From Planomicrobium stackebrandtii (GTDB lineage Bacteria; Bacillota; Bacilli; Bacillales_A; Planococcaceae), in the NCBI RefSeq assembly GCF_030814955.1, contig NZ_JAUSWB010000001.1, positions 186,001 to 250,000 of the forward strand: 64,000 nucleotides of DNA, written 5' to 3'. How positions within the stretch are numbered: position 1 is the stretch's first letter; the number at the start of each line of letters is the position of its first letter. This document shows positions 46,487 to 55,352 of this stretch, piece by piece. A program made the translations under genes and the position numbers. The notes under the pieces were generated by a model, which worked only from the letters and a program-made list of their open reading frames with translations, was not told where the DNA came from and did no database searches.

Positions 46487-47165
46487 ACTTCCGATAGTTC
46501 ATCTGCTTGGAAACGATGCGCATAAATTCATCAAACGAAGAAGAATAACGGTTCCAATGGTGGTACCATTTGCGGATCGTATCAAGCAGCCAAAACGGCA
46601 CCGGTTTGCCATCTATAATTGGATAGTACTCCTCGTAAGCCTTTTTCAGGTGCTCCCAGCGGAAATCATTGCCGGGCTTGATGTATTCAGAGACATCGAG
46701 CAGTTTCGCACGGCCATTCTGCAAGATGATATTCTTTAAATGAATGTCCCGAGGATTCAAACCGATATGCCGAATATAGTCGCGTGCCTCTTCCACATCC
46801 TCTATTGCCTGTTCGGGTACATCAATTCCTTGCAGGAGGCAGTCAAACAAAGTCGGCCCTGCTTCGAATTTTAGAACTAGCATGCGGTCATCTTTACCGT
46901 AGCAGCTTGAAAAGTAATGCGACGATCCGATTTGTGCGTATACTTCCGCCTCAGCTTCCAGTTTGTCTTGCTTGCCTTCTGCATAGACTTTAAATGCATA
47001 TTCCGGAGCCGAATCGGACTGGAATACAGCTGCATCTGTCCCGACTCCGATACAGCGAAATCCTTCCGCAATGCCCATTATTGCGACTGGTTCGTTGTTG
47101 GGACTCGCTGTCACCGTTATGCCCGCAAGAGACTGTGCTGCTGCTTGCCAGTTGTGTTGATTCAT
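46485..47165 (-). CDS. Protein kinase-like protein (YrzF/YbdM type)
   Basis: 226-residue small kinase-fold protein. The catalytic loop is HIGLNPRDIHLKNIIL (D and N present, HRD changed to PRD) and the DFG-equivalent is LLDVSEY, so metal binding is altered. EFAFKVYAEGK carries the putative VAIK-type lysine. Whether it phosphorylates protein or is a pseudo-kinase is uncertain. SD GGGGAGA. Confidence 0.75.
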   Translation of the reverse strand: MNQHNWQAAAQSLAGITVTASPNNEPVAIMGIAEGFRCIGVGTDAAVFQSDSAPEYAFKVYAEGKQDKLEAEAEVYAQIGSSHYFSSCYGKDDRMLVLKFEAGPTLFDCLLQGIDVPEQAIEDVEEARDYIRHIGLNPRDIHLKNIILQNGRAKLLDVSEYIKPGNDFRWEHLKKAYEEYYPIIDGKPVPFWLLDTIRKWYHHWNRYSSSFDEFMRIVSKQMNYRK

Positions 47166-47214
47166 GCCAATCTCCCCTTCGAAGTTTCAACTACCTAAAT
47201 TCTACGTATAGAAA

Positions 47215-47242
47215 AACCGCTCTTTTTCGAATCAGGGCGGTT
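47215..47242 (-). terminator. Probable terminator of the hydrolase gene
   Basis: AACCGC/GCGGTT hairpin with T tract on the minus strand, 125 bp after the stop. Confidence 0.5.
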
Positions 47243-47367
47243 CATTTTTGCATTATTGTTCGACTTCTATTTATTCTTTATGATAGCACAGATGGAGCCT
47301 ATTCTAAATTTTGCGCTCCTGAGATTACTTTAAAGCCTAAAAGCTTTATAGCCACGCCTTCTTGCTT

Positions 47368-48252
47368 CTACGCGCCTGGCCGCAATTCCTGGCGATTCAC
47401 CCACTCGCGTACCATCTCGAGATACGCTTCTGGTTCTTCAATCCCCGGCATGTGGGAACTATTTTCAAACACATGGAATTCTGCACCTGGAACCAACCCT
47501 GCATAATATTCTGTCGCTTCAGGAGTGGCTTCGTCAAAGCGGCCGCATGCAAACAGGGCCGGGATTTCAATCTCATGCAAGTATCCGGTCGCATCAAAAT
47601 TCTTTAATGTACCGGTGACGGTAAATTCAGAAGCTCCCCACATAAAGTTATAAATTTGCTGGTTCATTTCATCCAAGTCCTCCTGCATCTCTTTTGGCCA
47701 CGGATCGACCCGGCACATATGTTTTTTATAGAAGTCCATCATCGCTTGTTTATACTCAGCAGAGTCGGTCGTGCCTTCCCGTTCGCTCTGTTCAATCGTA
47801 TCCTGTACCTCTTGCGGGAACTGCTTTAAATAATTCCGCTGGTCCCGCTCCCACCTTTGCGCATCTAACGCTGGTCCAGAGAAAATAATGCTGCAGACGC
47901 CTTTTGGCTTTTTAGACAGATAAGAAGCCGCCAGCATCGTCCCCCAGGAATGGCCGAGAATATGAACTTCCTCCAGTTTCAAAGCTGTTATGACTTGCTC
48001 CAACTCTTCTACATAGCGCTCCACTGTCCAGAGCTCCGTATCCGTTGGCCGATCTGATTTGCCGCATCCGAGCTGGTCATAGTGGATAATCGGACGTTCC
48101 GTTCCCAACTGCCGAAGTGGATCATTGTCGCTGCTTTTGGACCCAGGCCCTCCATGCAAAATCAGCAGTGGGATGCCGGGATCGTCACCGCTGATCCGGT
48201 ACCATACCTTTCCTCCTGTTACAGTGATAAATCCTTCTGTGACATTCATCAT
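47368..48252 (-). CDS. Proline iminopeptidase-family alpha/beta hydrolase
   Basis: 294 residues, MEROPS S33-like. The oxyanion region LHGGPGSKSSDN (33-44), nucleophile elbow LGHSWGT and late histidine in FENSSHMPG are all visible. Removes N-terminal proline or hydrolyses small amides/esters. SD GGAGG. Convergent neighbours; standing alone. Confidence 0.88.
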   Translation of the reverse strand: MMNVTEGFITVTGGKVWYRISGDDPGIPLLILHGGPGSKSSDNDPLRQLGTERPIIHYDQLGCGKSDRPTDTELWTVERYVEELEQVITALKLEEVHILGHSWGTMLAASYLSKKPKGVCSIIFSGPALDAQRWERDQRNYLKQFPQEVQDTIEQSEREGTTDSAEYKQAMMDFYKKHMCRVDPWPKEMQEDLDEMNQQIYNFMWGASEFTVTGTLKNFDATGYLHEIEIPALFACGRFDEATPEATEYYAGLVPGAEFHVFENSSHMPGIEEPEAYLEMVREWVNRQELRPGA

Positions 48253-48453
48253 CCATACTTACCTCCTCTTTTTGTTAGCTATTCTACTACTATTTCCCTT
48301 CCAGACGAATAAACTCCTTTATTACAAAGCAACATGAAGGCAGGTAAGTTTACATACAGCTCGAGTGCCGTGACTCCTCTATTCAACTGCCAATTGGAAC
48401 TATTTCACTTTTAAAACGTACATACTGTTATTACATTATAGGAGGAATGATTG

Positions 48454-49146
48454 ATGTCAAAATACTCCATCCACCAGTTTGTTCAACAAACTAAGCAAGA
48501 TGAAAGCGCCCGTGAGTTTTTCGAGCTTGAGACAGACCGGCTATTGGAAGTGAACTTGAACGGGCTTGTCTGGGCAAAAGCAGGGTCAATGATTTCTTAT
48601 GAAGGGAACATTAAGTTTGAACGTGAAGGCATGCTTGAGCACGGACTGGGAAAATTCGTCAAGAAGGCTTTTAGCGGCGAAGGCGCACAACTTATGAAAG
48701 CTAACGGCAACGGAAGGCTCTATATAGCCGATAGCGGCAAAAAGATCACCATACTGGATTTAGAAGGTGAAAGCATCTTCATTAACGGCAATGACTTGCT
48801 CGCTTTTCAGGATGGTCTCGATTGGGACATCAAACTCATGCGCCGTGTCGCCGGGATGATGGCAGGCGGACTTTTTAATGTTCGTTTGGAAGGAAAAGGA
48901 CTTGTCGCTTTCACTTCACATTATGAGCCGCTTACCTTGCTCGTTACGCCTGACCGTCCCGTATTCACAGACCCGAATGCAACGGTTGCATGGTCCGGCA
49001 GCTTGGAGCCTGATTTTGTGACGGATATTCAGTTGAAAAGTTTGTTTGGCAGAGGCAGCGGAGAATCGGTGCAAATGAAGTTTACCGGAAATGGCTTTGT
49101 CGTCGTGCAGCCTTTTGAGGAAGTGTATCACGCGCAGCAGGGCTAA
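48454..49146 (+). CDS. AIM24 family protein
   Basis: 230-residue protein of the AIM24/TIGR00266 beta-sandwich family: MISYEGNIKFEREG near 50, GRLYIADSGKKITI, LLAFQDGLDWDIKLM and the C-terminal GFVVVQPFEE. Bacterial function unknown. ATG 48454 follows GGAGGAATGATTG; TTG 48451 is too close to the same SD. Confidence 0.85.
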   Translation: MSKYSIHQFVQQTKQDESAREFFELETDRLLEVNLNGLVWAKAGSMISYEGNIKFEREGMLEHGLGKFVKKAFSGEGAQLMKANGNGRLYIADSGKKITILDLEGESIFINGNDLLAFQDGLDWDIKLMRRVAGMMAGGLFNVRLEGKGLVAFTSHYEPLTLLVTPDRPVFTDPNATVAWSGSLEPDFVTDIQLKSLFGRGSGESVQMKFTGNGFVVVQPFEEVYHAQQG

Positions 49147-49347
49147 TTTCAGTTTACACGAAGCGGAGTTGAGCTCAGAATGTCACTCCCGATGCTGTCC
49201 TATAACTGTTTCAAGTTCGGCTTTGCGTATAAATTGAGAATCCCCAGCACCCCTGTTTTTTGAGATGCGCTGGGGACATAATTAGGTTCGATCATATGCA
49301 CTGAAACATCCTTTTAAAACATATATTGACATCTGTTACGAAGGAGA

Positions 49348-49384
49348 GTAGCTTGTTATTTGTCGAAAACAAATAACAAGCTAC
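49348..49384. repeat. 15-bp perfect hairpin before the riboswitch
   Basis: GTAGCTTGTTATTTG and its complement around TCGAAAA, ending 6 nt before the c-di-AMP aptamer. TTGACA at 49326-49331 lies just upstream, so the hairpin may sit at the 5' end of the ktr transcript. It has only TTTT after it. Confidence 0.5.
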
Positions 49385-49390
49385 CTTTTA

Positions 49391-49583
49391 TTCGCTGAAT
49401 CTTTTGAGCGGGGAAACCATTTTCAGATAGTTACAAGCTATCTTGGGGTAAATCTTACAGATGTAAGAAGGGATACTCTCAATTCCTAATCCGACAGCTA
49501 ACCTCGTAAGCGTTGTTGCACCATGCAGGGAGAAAGGTCCAAGGTTGCCCTTGAGACCATTCTATTTATGATGGTCTTTTTTT
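49391..49583 (+). ncRNA. c-di-AMP (ydaO-yuaA) riboswitch
   Basis: Leader RNA that senses cyclic di-AMP and turns off potassium-uptake genes. Conserved blocks are visible: GAGCGGGGAAACCA near 49406, GGGGTAAATC-type core near 49445, GGGATACTC near 49470 and the diagnostic CAGCTAACCTCGTAAGCG ending near 49512, which pairs with CGCT at 49393. A terminator follows at 49554-49583 (AGACCAT/ATGGTCT, seven T). The regulated gene is the K+ uptake subunit downstream, as in Bacillus ktrAB. Confidence 0.93.
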
Positions 49584-49613
49584 GTTGAGTAAAAATAGAA
49601 TAGAGGTGTACAG

Positions 49614-50270
49614 ATGGAAAAGCAATTTGTCATTATTGGGTTGGGCCGCTTTGGCAGCAGTGTGTGCCAGGAACTTCATGCCTTAGGACATGAAATACTG
49701 GCAATGGATCTGACAGAAGAACGTGTAGATGCGATGTCTGAATTTGCTACACACACAGTAAGAGCCAATGGGACCGACGAACGGGATTTAAAAGCGCTAG
49801 GTGTGCGAAATTTTGAGCATGCCATCGTTGCCTTTGGCGAAGACTTGCAAGCCAGTGTTTTGTGTACGCTTATGCTGAAAGAGATGGGTGTATCCAATGT
49901 TTGGGTCAAAGCAAGAGACAGACAGCACCAGCTCATTCTAGAAAAAGTTGGAGCTGACCGAGTTATTCAGCCCGAAAAAGAAATGGGTATTCGGGTAGCA
50001 CACCTCCTGGACTCTGATAAAATCGTCGATTATATTGAGCTGTCAAAAGACTACAGCATCATTGAGTTGATCGCTTCTTCCCAAATGTCCGGAAAAACCC
50101 TCAAACAGCTGGACATTCGTGCAAAATACGGGTGCATCGTGCTGGCCATTAAACGATTTGAAGATGTTAATATTGCACCTTTGCCTGACGATGAAGTGGT
50201 AAAAGGCGACATTCTGATTACGATGGGACACAGGAAAGATTTAAGACGCTTCGAGGAAAAAGGGCTGTAG
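49614..50270 (+). CDS. K+ uptake regulatory subunit KtrA/KtrC (TrkA type)
   Basis: 218-residue cytoplasmic ring-forming RCK protein that gates a KtrB/KtrD channel. The N-terminal RCK_N domain has the nucleotide loop IIGLGRFGSS (7-16) and an acidic strand end LAMDL; the C-terminal RCK_C (about 135-218), where c-di-AMP binds in the family, is present. No channel subunit follows, so it is arranged like KtrC. The c-di-AMP riboswitch makes both transcription and protein responsive to the same signal. Confidence 0.93.
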   Translation: MEKQFVIIGLGRFGSSVCQELHALGHEILAMDLTEERVDAMSEFATHTVRANGTDERDLKALGVRNFEHAIVAFGEDLQASVLCTLMLKEMGVSNVWVKARDRQHQLILEKVGADRVIQPEKEMGIRVAHLLDSDKIVDYIELSKDYSIIELIASSQMSGKTLKQLDIRAKYGCIVLAIKRFEDVNIAPLPDDEVVKGDILITMGHRKDLRRFEEKGL

Positions 50271-50751
50271 AATCGCTTTGTCTCAACCAATCCTCCTATC
50301 GTAGTCATTAAATGCACGGGTTTATCTTTTAAGTAGGAAGCTTACAAAAATGCTATTGAAGAAAAAGAAAAAACATCTTTCCTCCCATCGTCATTTCAGG
50401 GAGCTTTATTGCACGTTTCAGGTTTATGTTGCCTTACCATCTTTTCACCATTATAAATACCAATTAAGCCTTTGGTGTTTGGTACTGGTTATCAATAAAC
50501 TCTTTAACCTTTTCCTAGAGTCCCATTATTCACCAACTTTATTTCATTTTCTGAATTCAATACTTAATCTTAATTCTCTTAGCGTACTATGTTTTCCTGT
50601 TTCCGCCACCTGCTTCAAAGTTTAGCTATCATCTTTCATAAATTTTTAAAAAATTACTCAAAAAAATCGACATTTTTTTATCGATTCAAAAACGATAAGT
50701 GATTCAAAAAGTAGATTAGCCAATAGTTGGCTGCCGAATCCTAAAAGCAGA
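50271..50751. other. A+T-rich stretch without a supported gene
   Basis: A 91-codon plus-strand frame at 50350 has low-complexity, rare-residue content, no SD and no domain. Confidence 0.5.
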
Positions 50752-50806
50752 AAAAAACACAGACCATGCGTGTTCATAAAGATGTTTATGAATCCACAGG
50801 GTCTTT
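50752..50806 (-). terminator. Terminator of the acetyltransferase gene
   Basis: Stem built from AGACC/GGTCT, GTG/CAC and TTCATAAA/TTTATGAA, with seven T on the minus strand. Confidence 0.65.
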
Positions 50807-50878
50807 TTATATCAACATGATTTAAGTAATTAAAAATCAGAGATTCTGTATACTTCATCAAAAGAGAGAGCAATCGTT

Positions 50879-51457
50879 CTATTCCTGATTAACCTCGATT
50901 TTCTTCAATACTTTCGCAGGAACCCCTCCTGCAATTACGTTCGGAGGTACATTCTGAGTCACAACTGCACCTGCGGCAATAATAGCTCCATCTCCAATTT
51001 CCACACCGGGAACTACTGTGGCGTTTGCTCCTATCCAAACATCTTTACCAATCGTAATGGGTCCGGGGTGCATAGTGCTGCGCTTTTTAGGGTTGATGTC
51101 GTGATTAAGAGTAGCCAAAACAGCATTGTGTCCAATAAGCGCGCCATCGCCAATTGTAATGCCTCCTTGATCTTGAAAACGGCAGCCCGAATTGATGAAA
51201 ACATTCTTGCCCACATTGATATTTTTCCCGCAATCCGTATAAAAAGGCGGGAATAAGGCAAATGTACGATCTACCGGTTTACCAATTAATCGGGAAAACA
51301 GTTCCTGAACTTCTTCGGGAGTATGATAATGGCCGTTCAGTTCAACGGTTATTTTTAATGCTTCCTGTGAGAGTTCATGCATTTTTTGGTGCATCTCCGA
51401 ACCACCCTCAACAGCTTCTCCACGGTTCAAATGTGCTAAAAAACTAGTAATATCCAT
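50879..51457 (-). CDS. Sugar O-acetyltransferase (LacA/Maa type)
   Basis: 192-residue left-handed beta-helix trimer enzyme transferring acetyl from acetyl-CoA to a sugar. The N-terminal Maa helical domain is shortened but present; hexapeptide repeats run from about 75 to 180 ([39 protein letters not shown]). The catalytic His is in LATLNHD. Monocistronic. SD AGGAG. Confidence 0.9.
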   Translation of the reverse strand: MDITSFLAHLNRGEAVEGGSEMHQKMHELSQEALKITVELNGHYHTPEEVQELFSRLIGKPVDRTFALFPPFYTDCGKNINVGKNVFINSGCRFQDQGGITIGDGALIGHNAVLATLNHDINPKKRSTMHPGPITIGKDVWIGANATVVPGVEIGDGAIIAAGAVVTQNVPPNVIAGGVPAKVLKKIEVNQE

Positions 51458-51945
51458 GAGAATCCTCCTTTATAATATAAAGATACGCAACTAAAAAGCA
51501 TGCCATTAGAAGAACAGATAGAAACGAAGTCACTTCATACAGAAACACCGTTTTAAAAACTTTCAAGAACAATAAAGAAGTGAAGAAATTCAACATTAAG
51601 ATATCTATCTTCCGATAAATGCTGAGAAGTAAATTCTAATGCTTCTTTTATTTTACTATCTTCTTTAGGTTAAAAGCTCGATCTGCAACATACTGCTTCA
51701 TCTACTTTTTTGGAAATAACTTATTCACTATTTTTTCGAGATGACCTCAAAGATAGTATTTCCATCAAATTGACTGACTCGCAGAGGGCAACAATTCTTT
51801 ATCAAACTGATTAAGGCAGCTGCACGAAGTTGCGGCAGCAACCCAGCCATCAGTCTACATCCATATTTTACAACAGCCACTATATACAAGTAATTGAATC
51901 CTCTGTAAAATAAGGTAAATGAATAAATGAAAAGGAGAATGTCCG
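51458..51945. other. Gene-free stretch
   Basis: About 490 bp between divergent promoters with no supported gene or clear repeat. Confidence 0.5.
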
Positions 51946-52464
51946 ATGCCTAAGACTGCTTTATTAATCATTGATGCCCAAAACGAAATGTTCGACCAAT
52001 CCAACCCTGTCCATCAAAGTGAACAATTGCTCGAGAATCTGCGGTCATTGATCAAAAAAGCACGTTCATCTCACGTTCCCGTCGTTTATGTGCAGCATAA
52101 CGATCCTGGCCTTGTAAAAGGCACCGACTTCTGGCAAATCCATCAGTCCATCACTCCCGAAGAAAGAGATGACGTTGTCCAGAAATGGACGCCGGATTCC
52201 TTTCACGAAACAACGCTTCTGGAGGTATTGAAAAATAAAGGCATCCAGAACCTCGTTATTGCAGGCAACCAAACTGAGCACTGCATAGATGCGACGACAC
52301 GCAGCGCCAGCAACCTCGGATTTGACGTGACGCTTGCCAAAGATGCGCACGGTACCTGGGATTCCGAAGCGATGAGCGCTGAGCAAATCATCAACCATCA
52401 TAATGGCCTACTGAGCAATTTTGCCACACTGCAGGAGACAAACGACATCGAGTTTGTGGATTAA
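51946..52464 (+). CDS. Isochorismatase-family cysteine hydrolase
   Basis: 172 residues with the amidohydrolase triad D10 (LIIDAQNEMF), K80 (VQKWTPDSF) and C113 (QTEHCID), plus the cis-peptide region. Members hydrolyse nicotinamide, ureidoacrylate or similar amides; the substrate is not predictable. SD AAAGGAG. Monocistronic. Confidence 0.88.
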   Translation: MPKTALLIIDAQNEMFDQSNPVHQSEQLLENLRSLIKKARSSHVPVVYVQHNDPGLVKGTDFWQIHQSITPEERDDVVQKWTPDSFHETTLLEVLKNKGIQNLVIAGNQTEHCIDATTRSASNLGFDVTLAKDAHGTWDSEAMSAEQIINHHNGLLSNFATLQETNDIEFVD

Positions 52465-52693
52465 TTCCAAATTAATAGGAAAACGCTCATTTTTATCTAA
52501 ACCGTTTAGTTTTTAAATTTAAAAAGTAATTTAGAAGTAACTTCAAATAACCATCGCATTCACATAGAATTTTTTTGAGATCCTCTTTCCAGAATTGAAC
52601 TTTTGGGAAGAGTTTTTCTTTGAAGAGAGAAAGAACAGTATTGGACAGGACAAATCAGCGATTACAGTTAGAGCAGAGAATCTCTCCAGCTCT

Positions 52694-52906
52694 TTACTCC
52701 CCTATTTCAATAATATCGCCACCCAACTGATAGTTAAAAGAATGCAGTGCACGAATGGCACTTGTTGCATGCTCGCCCCAATGCACTTCAAAACCGAATT
52801 TCCATTCCCATATCGCTTCCATGCTATGACCCTGCTCGTATAAAATGAGCCCTTTCTTAATGTCTCTGTAAATGCCCATGATATCGTCGCCTAGACAACC
52901 GTTCAC
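52694..52906 (-). pseudogene. C-terminal remnant of a DUF5063-like gene
   Basis: Seventy codons reading DDIMGIYRDIKKGLILYEQG and AIWEWKFGFEVHWGEHATSA(I)RALH, which match the end of DUF5063 proteins, normally about 180 residues. A stop lies in frame just upstream of the GTG, and the missing N-terminal part is not found in the other frames of the preceding 100 bp. Most likely a truncated gene. The rest of 52465-53186 has no gene. Confidence 0.5.
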
Positions 52907-53054
52907 TGGAGTTTCAACGTATTAAGGAACAAACCATCACTTTGTAAATATTGCGATCCTTGAAGTCGACTTCCAGCAAGGTATAATTTACATCAATCAA
53001 GTGTAAACTAATTAACCTCAAAGTTCGCTTGAAAATCCTTCAGGAACAGTAATT

Positions 53055-53066
53055 TGAATGTAAGTT
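53055..53066 (+). repeat. Isolated half-site of the 32-nt repeat
   Basis: GAATGTAAGTTA, 11 of 12 bases matching the left arm; no right arm follows. Confidence 0.5.
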
Positions 53067-53126
53067 ATTTCCTTAGGAAAAATAGCGAATCTCTTTTTTC
53101 TAGTGACTCAATGATATCAGAGTTTT

Positions 53127-53158
53127 GAATGTATCTTACTTACACATAAGTTACATTC
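53127..53158 (+). repeat. 32-nt palindromic repeat, copy 1
   Basis: Left arm GAATGTATCTTA, 8-nt loop CTTACACA, right arm TAAGTTACATTC. One arm mismatch. Lies 28 bp past the stop of the 53187-53657 gene. Confidence 0.85.
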
Positions 53159-53186
53159 GTTTAGCTTATCAAATACCAGCGGTTCT

Positions 53187-53657
53187 CTATTGTTTTAGGG
53201 CTAATAACTGCTTAATCTTTTCTTCGATGCTGTTAAAGGTTTGTATATAACCGATAATCAAAAGAATGAATATCAGAACAAAAATCAGTAAGAAAACGAA
53301 GTTTTTTAATCTCTTATCGAAATTTATAAACTCAAAAGTATCTCGTTCTATGAAAAATAATAGACTAAAATGAATAGTTATAACGAAAGCTATTAAGAAG
53401 TTTTGGAGAGTATTAATATCCATTTTTAGGAGGCTTAGTCTTAGTAGTTCACTTGTATCTAGCTCAGATTTGTTAAAATTGTATATTTCGCTCTCAATAC
53501 CACGTTCTAATGTAATAGTGTCTTCAGTTTCCTGATAATCTATCGCACCAGGGAAAAAGTTTAAGTAAGAGATGAAGTAAAATAAAGTGAGCAGTAGCCC
53601 CATGTAAATTAGAAATTTGAGTAGATTATTTTTCCCTGTCTTTTCAACACTAGCCAT
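53187..53657 (-). CDS. Small three-helix membrane protein
   Basis: 156 residues with hydrophobic segments near 12-30, 85-103 and 118-138 and an extracytoplasmic acidic loop between the first two. No family recognised. Excellent SD (AAAAGGAGGGA). Flanked on both sides by the 32-nt repeat (copies 1 and 2). Strongly A+T-rich. Confidence 0.7.
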   Translation of the reverse strand: MASVEKTGKNNLLKFLIYMGLLLTLFYFISYLNFFPGAIDYQETEDTITLERGIESEIYNFNKSELDTSELLRLSLLKMDINTLQNFLIAFVITIHFSLLFFIERDTFEFINFDKRLKNFVFLLIFVLIFILLIIGYIQTFNSIEEKIKQLLALKQ

Positions 53658-53744
53658 ATACTCCCTCCTTTTAATGATTATAAAAACTAGTAATTTTTTT
53701 CTCTATCTGATTCCTTCTTTAATGCTAAAGGATATCAATGATTT

Positions 53745-53776
53745 GAATGTAACTTAATTTGTATTAAGTTACATTC
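53745..53776 (+). repeat. 32-nt palindromic repeat, copy 2
   Basis: GAATGTAACTTA, loop ATTTGTAT, TAAGTTACATTC. Arms fully complementary, and the stem extends two more pairs. Between two divergent small genes. Confidence 0.9.
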
Positions 53777-53816
53777 AGAATTCTTATAAAAATTTCTTTA
53801 TTTCAGTTATACTAAA

Positions 53817-53850
53817 GACAATTATTGTCTTTTTAAAAAAGATAATTGTC
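53817..53850. repeat. Inverted repeat in the divergent promoter region
   Basis: GACAATTAT (53817-53825) and ATAATTGTC (53842-53850), between the 53657 and 53931 starts. Possible operator. Confidence 0.4.
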
Positions 53851-53930
53851 CTAAGCTAGTCCAATTTAAGGATTCAGAACTAGTAATTTTTGAGATAACT
53901 ATTCTTTGTATGAGAAAGGGGAACGTTGGT

Positions 53931-54143
53931 ATGTCGAGACTAGATAATTCCCGATGGAAAATGAGTATGGCTGGCTTTACTGCGTTTGTTTTAGCAACTA
54001 TTTTCTTTTTAATAACGGGGCCTAATATACCTGGAATACTTGGCTTTTTAATATCCGCAATAGTATTGTTCATTCTAAATGCTATTTATGTTTTATATAC
54101 AAACAAGAAATCAGGGAGCACCAAAAAATCAAATATAGACTAA
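53931..54143 (+). CDS. Small two-helix membrane protein
   Basis: 70 residues with two hydrophobic segments (about 13-31 and 36-56) and a basic C-terminus. Start ATG 53931 follows AAAGGGG; an ATG at 53910 overlaps the SD side. No family recognised. The 32-nt repeat lies 30 bp after the stop. Confidence 0.6.
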   Translation: MSRLDNSRWKMSMAGFTAFVLATIFFLITGPNIPGILGFLISAIVLFILNAIYVLYTNKKSGSTKKSNID

Positions 54144-54172
54144 CTGTTAGACAGTTGTTTTCTCTTAATTTT

Positions 54173-54204
54173 GAATGTAACTTAATTCACAATAAGTTAC
54201 ATTC
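54173..54204 (+). repeat. 32-nt palindromic repeat, copy 3
   Basis: GAATGTAACTTA, loop ATTCACAA, TAAGTTACATTC; perfect arms, extended to 14 bp by TT/AA. Sits between two convergent stops. Confidence 0.9.
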
Positions 54205-54242
54205 AAATCAAAGAATTTATAAAAACTAAAGTTGAACTGAAA

Positions 54243-54592
54243 TTACTTTGCAGCATCGTTTTTGTTGTATAAATCTTTATAGCTACCGACCAGAAGAATG
54301 AAAACAAATACCAGGAGCATAAAACTTCTAGCATGGAATCCATCAATCGATGAAGTATCATCAAGTAAAATACTGACAGTTATAGCTAATATGCTAATGA
54401 CACTAAAGAGAATAAATAATGGCTTGCGTGTTGAGAAATACTCTTGCTTTACTTCAATTACTAAATAAACGATTGCGAAGATAAGTGAAGCAATACGAGT
54501 TAGAAATAAAAATTCATACTGAAGAAAAAACGTTGCAACTAATAAGCCGATCAATGCCAAAATCACGATTATAGAACTTATATTTTTTTCAT
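54243..54592 (-). pseudogene. Small membrane protein gene with frameshift after the start codon
   Basis: From 54566 to 54243 the frame encodes 107 residues with about four hydrophobic segments (MILALIGLLVATFF and later). That frame has only a GTG without SD. A well-placed ATG at 54592 (SD AAGGAG, 6 nt) reads ATG AAA AAA ATA TAA. One extra A in the seven-A run would instead give M-K-K-N-I-S-S-I-I-V-I-L in frame with the rest. This may be a frameshift pseudogene, slippage or phase variation, or a sequencing error. Between repeats 3 and 4. Confidence 0.55.
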
Positions 54593-54653
54593 CGTAAACT
54601 CCTTATATTTCATTTTTGTCTAAACAATATTCTTTAATATTTTAACTAAGTTT

Positions 54654-54685
54654 GAATGCAACTTAACTGCACATAAGTTACATTC
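54654..54685 (+). repeat. 32-nt palindromic repeat, copy 4
   Basis: GAATGCAACTTA, loop ACTGCACA, TAAGTTACATTC; one arm mismatch. Confidence 0.88.
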
Positions 54686-54794
54686 ACATTCCCTAAATTA
54701 GCACAATATATTTGTTCCAGATCGTAATGTAGAAAGTTGGATATTTAATTTGGCACTTACTTCATTCGGGGTAAACACTTCTTTTTATTTCATG

Positions 54795-55079
54795 TTATAA
54801 AAGTTCGATTGCTCTATATGGAATGATATCTGCAAAGAAAAGGATAAACGAAAGCACAGTAATGCCTATTCCTAACCAAAAATATTTCCTCCAACATTGT
54901 ATGACTACACCCAGAAGGAACACTGCGCCAGGGATAAGCCAGAGTGGAAAGATAAAAGTAGGTGCTTCAGGTCCATATTCAGAGATAAAGCCAGCTGCAA
55001 ACCAAAAAGACACAGGGATGATGAAAAGACCTGCTAAAGGAAGATATACAAAACGCAGAAGCAGTATTGTTTATTTCAT
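54795..55079 (-). pseudogene. Small membrane protein gene with stop at codon 3
   Basis: A strong SD (AAAAGGTGG) precedes ATG AAA TAA at 55079-55071. After the TAA the same frame stays open for 91 codons: TILLLRFVYLPLAGLFIIP then SFWFAAGFISEYGPEAP and two further hydrophobic helices. A GTG at 55013 could restart a 72-residue product but has no SD. Either an early nonsense mutation, a sequencing error or programmed readthrough. Between repeat copies 4 and 5. Confidence 0.55.
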
Positions 55080-55352
55080 AAAGAAACCACCTTTTCACAA
55101 AACAGATTAAGTATAAATAAAGTTATTAGTGGAAAGTGTATTCGCAGTTCGTCATTTTATAAACCTTCTATCGATTTGGTTAATTATACCATGACGGGAG
55201 AGTGCCTAAAACACACTAACTAAACAACAGTATGAAGTGATAATCAAACAGAAAAGTAGACATGTCACAGGGTTATTAGAAGCCAGTAAAAGAGAAGGAG
55301 ATGCTAATAGCCAGCAACTACCTTCTCTATATATGACTTCCTTTACTCTGAT

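Noticed and set aside
49348-49384. Hairpin before the riboswitch as terminator of the AIM24 gene
   Set aside because: It is 200 bp past that stop, has only TTTT after it, and lies just after a TTGACA promoter-like box.
50350-50625. 91-codon frame after the ktr gene
   Set aside because: No SD; low-complexity, unlikely residue content.
53127-54685. The 32-nt repeats as integron attC sites
   Set aside because: Ends do not fit RYYYAAC/GTTRRRY, gene orientation is mixed and no integrase is in the window.
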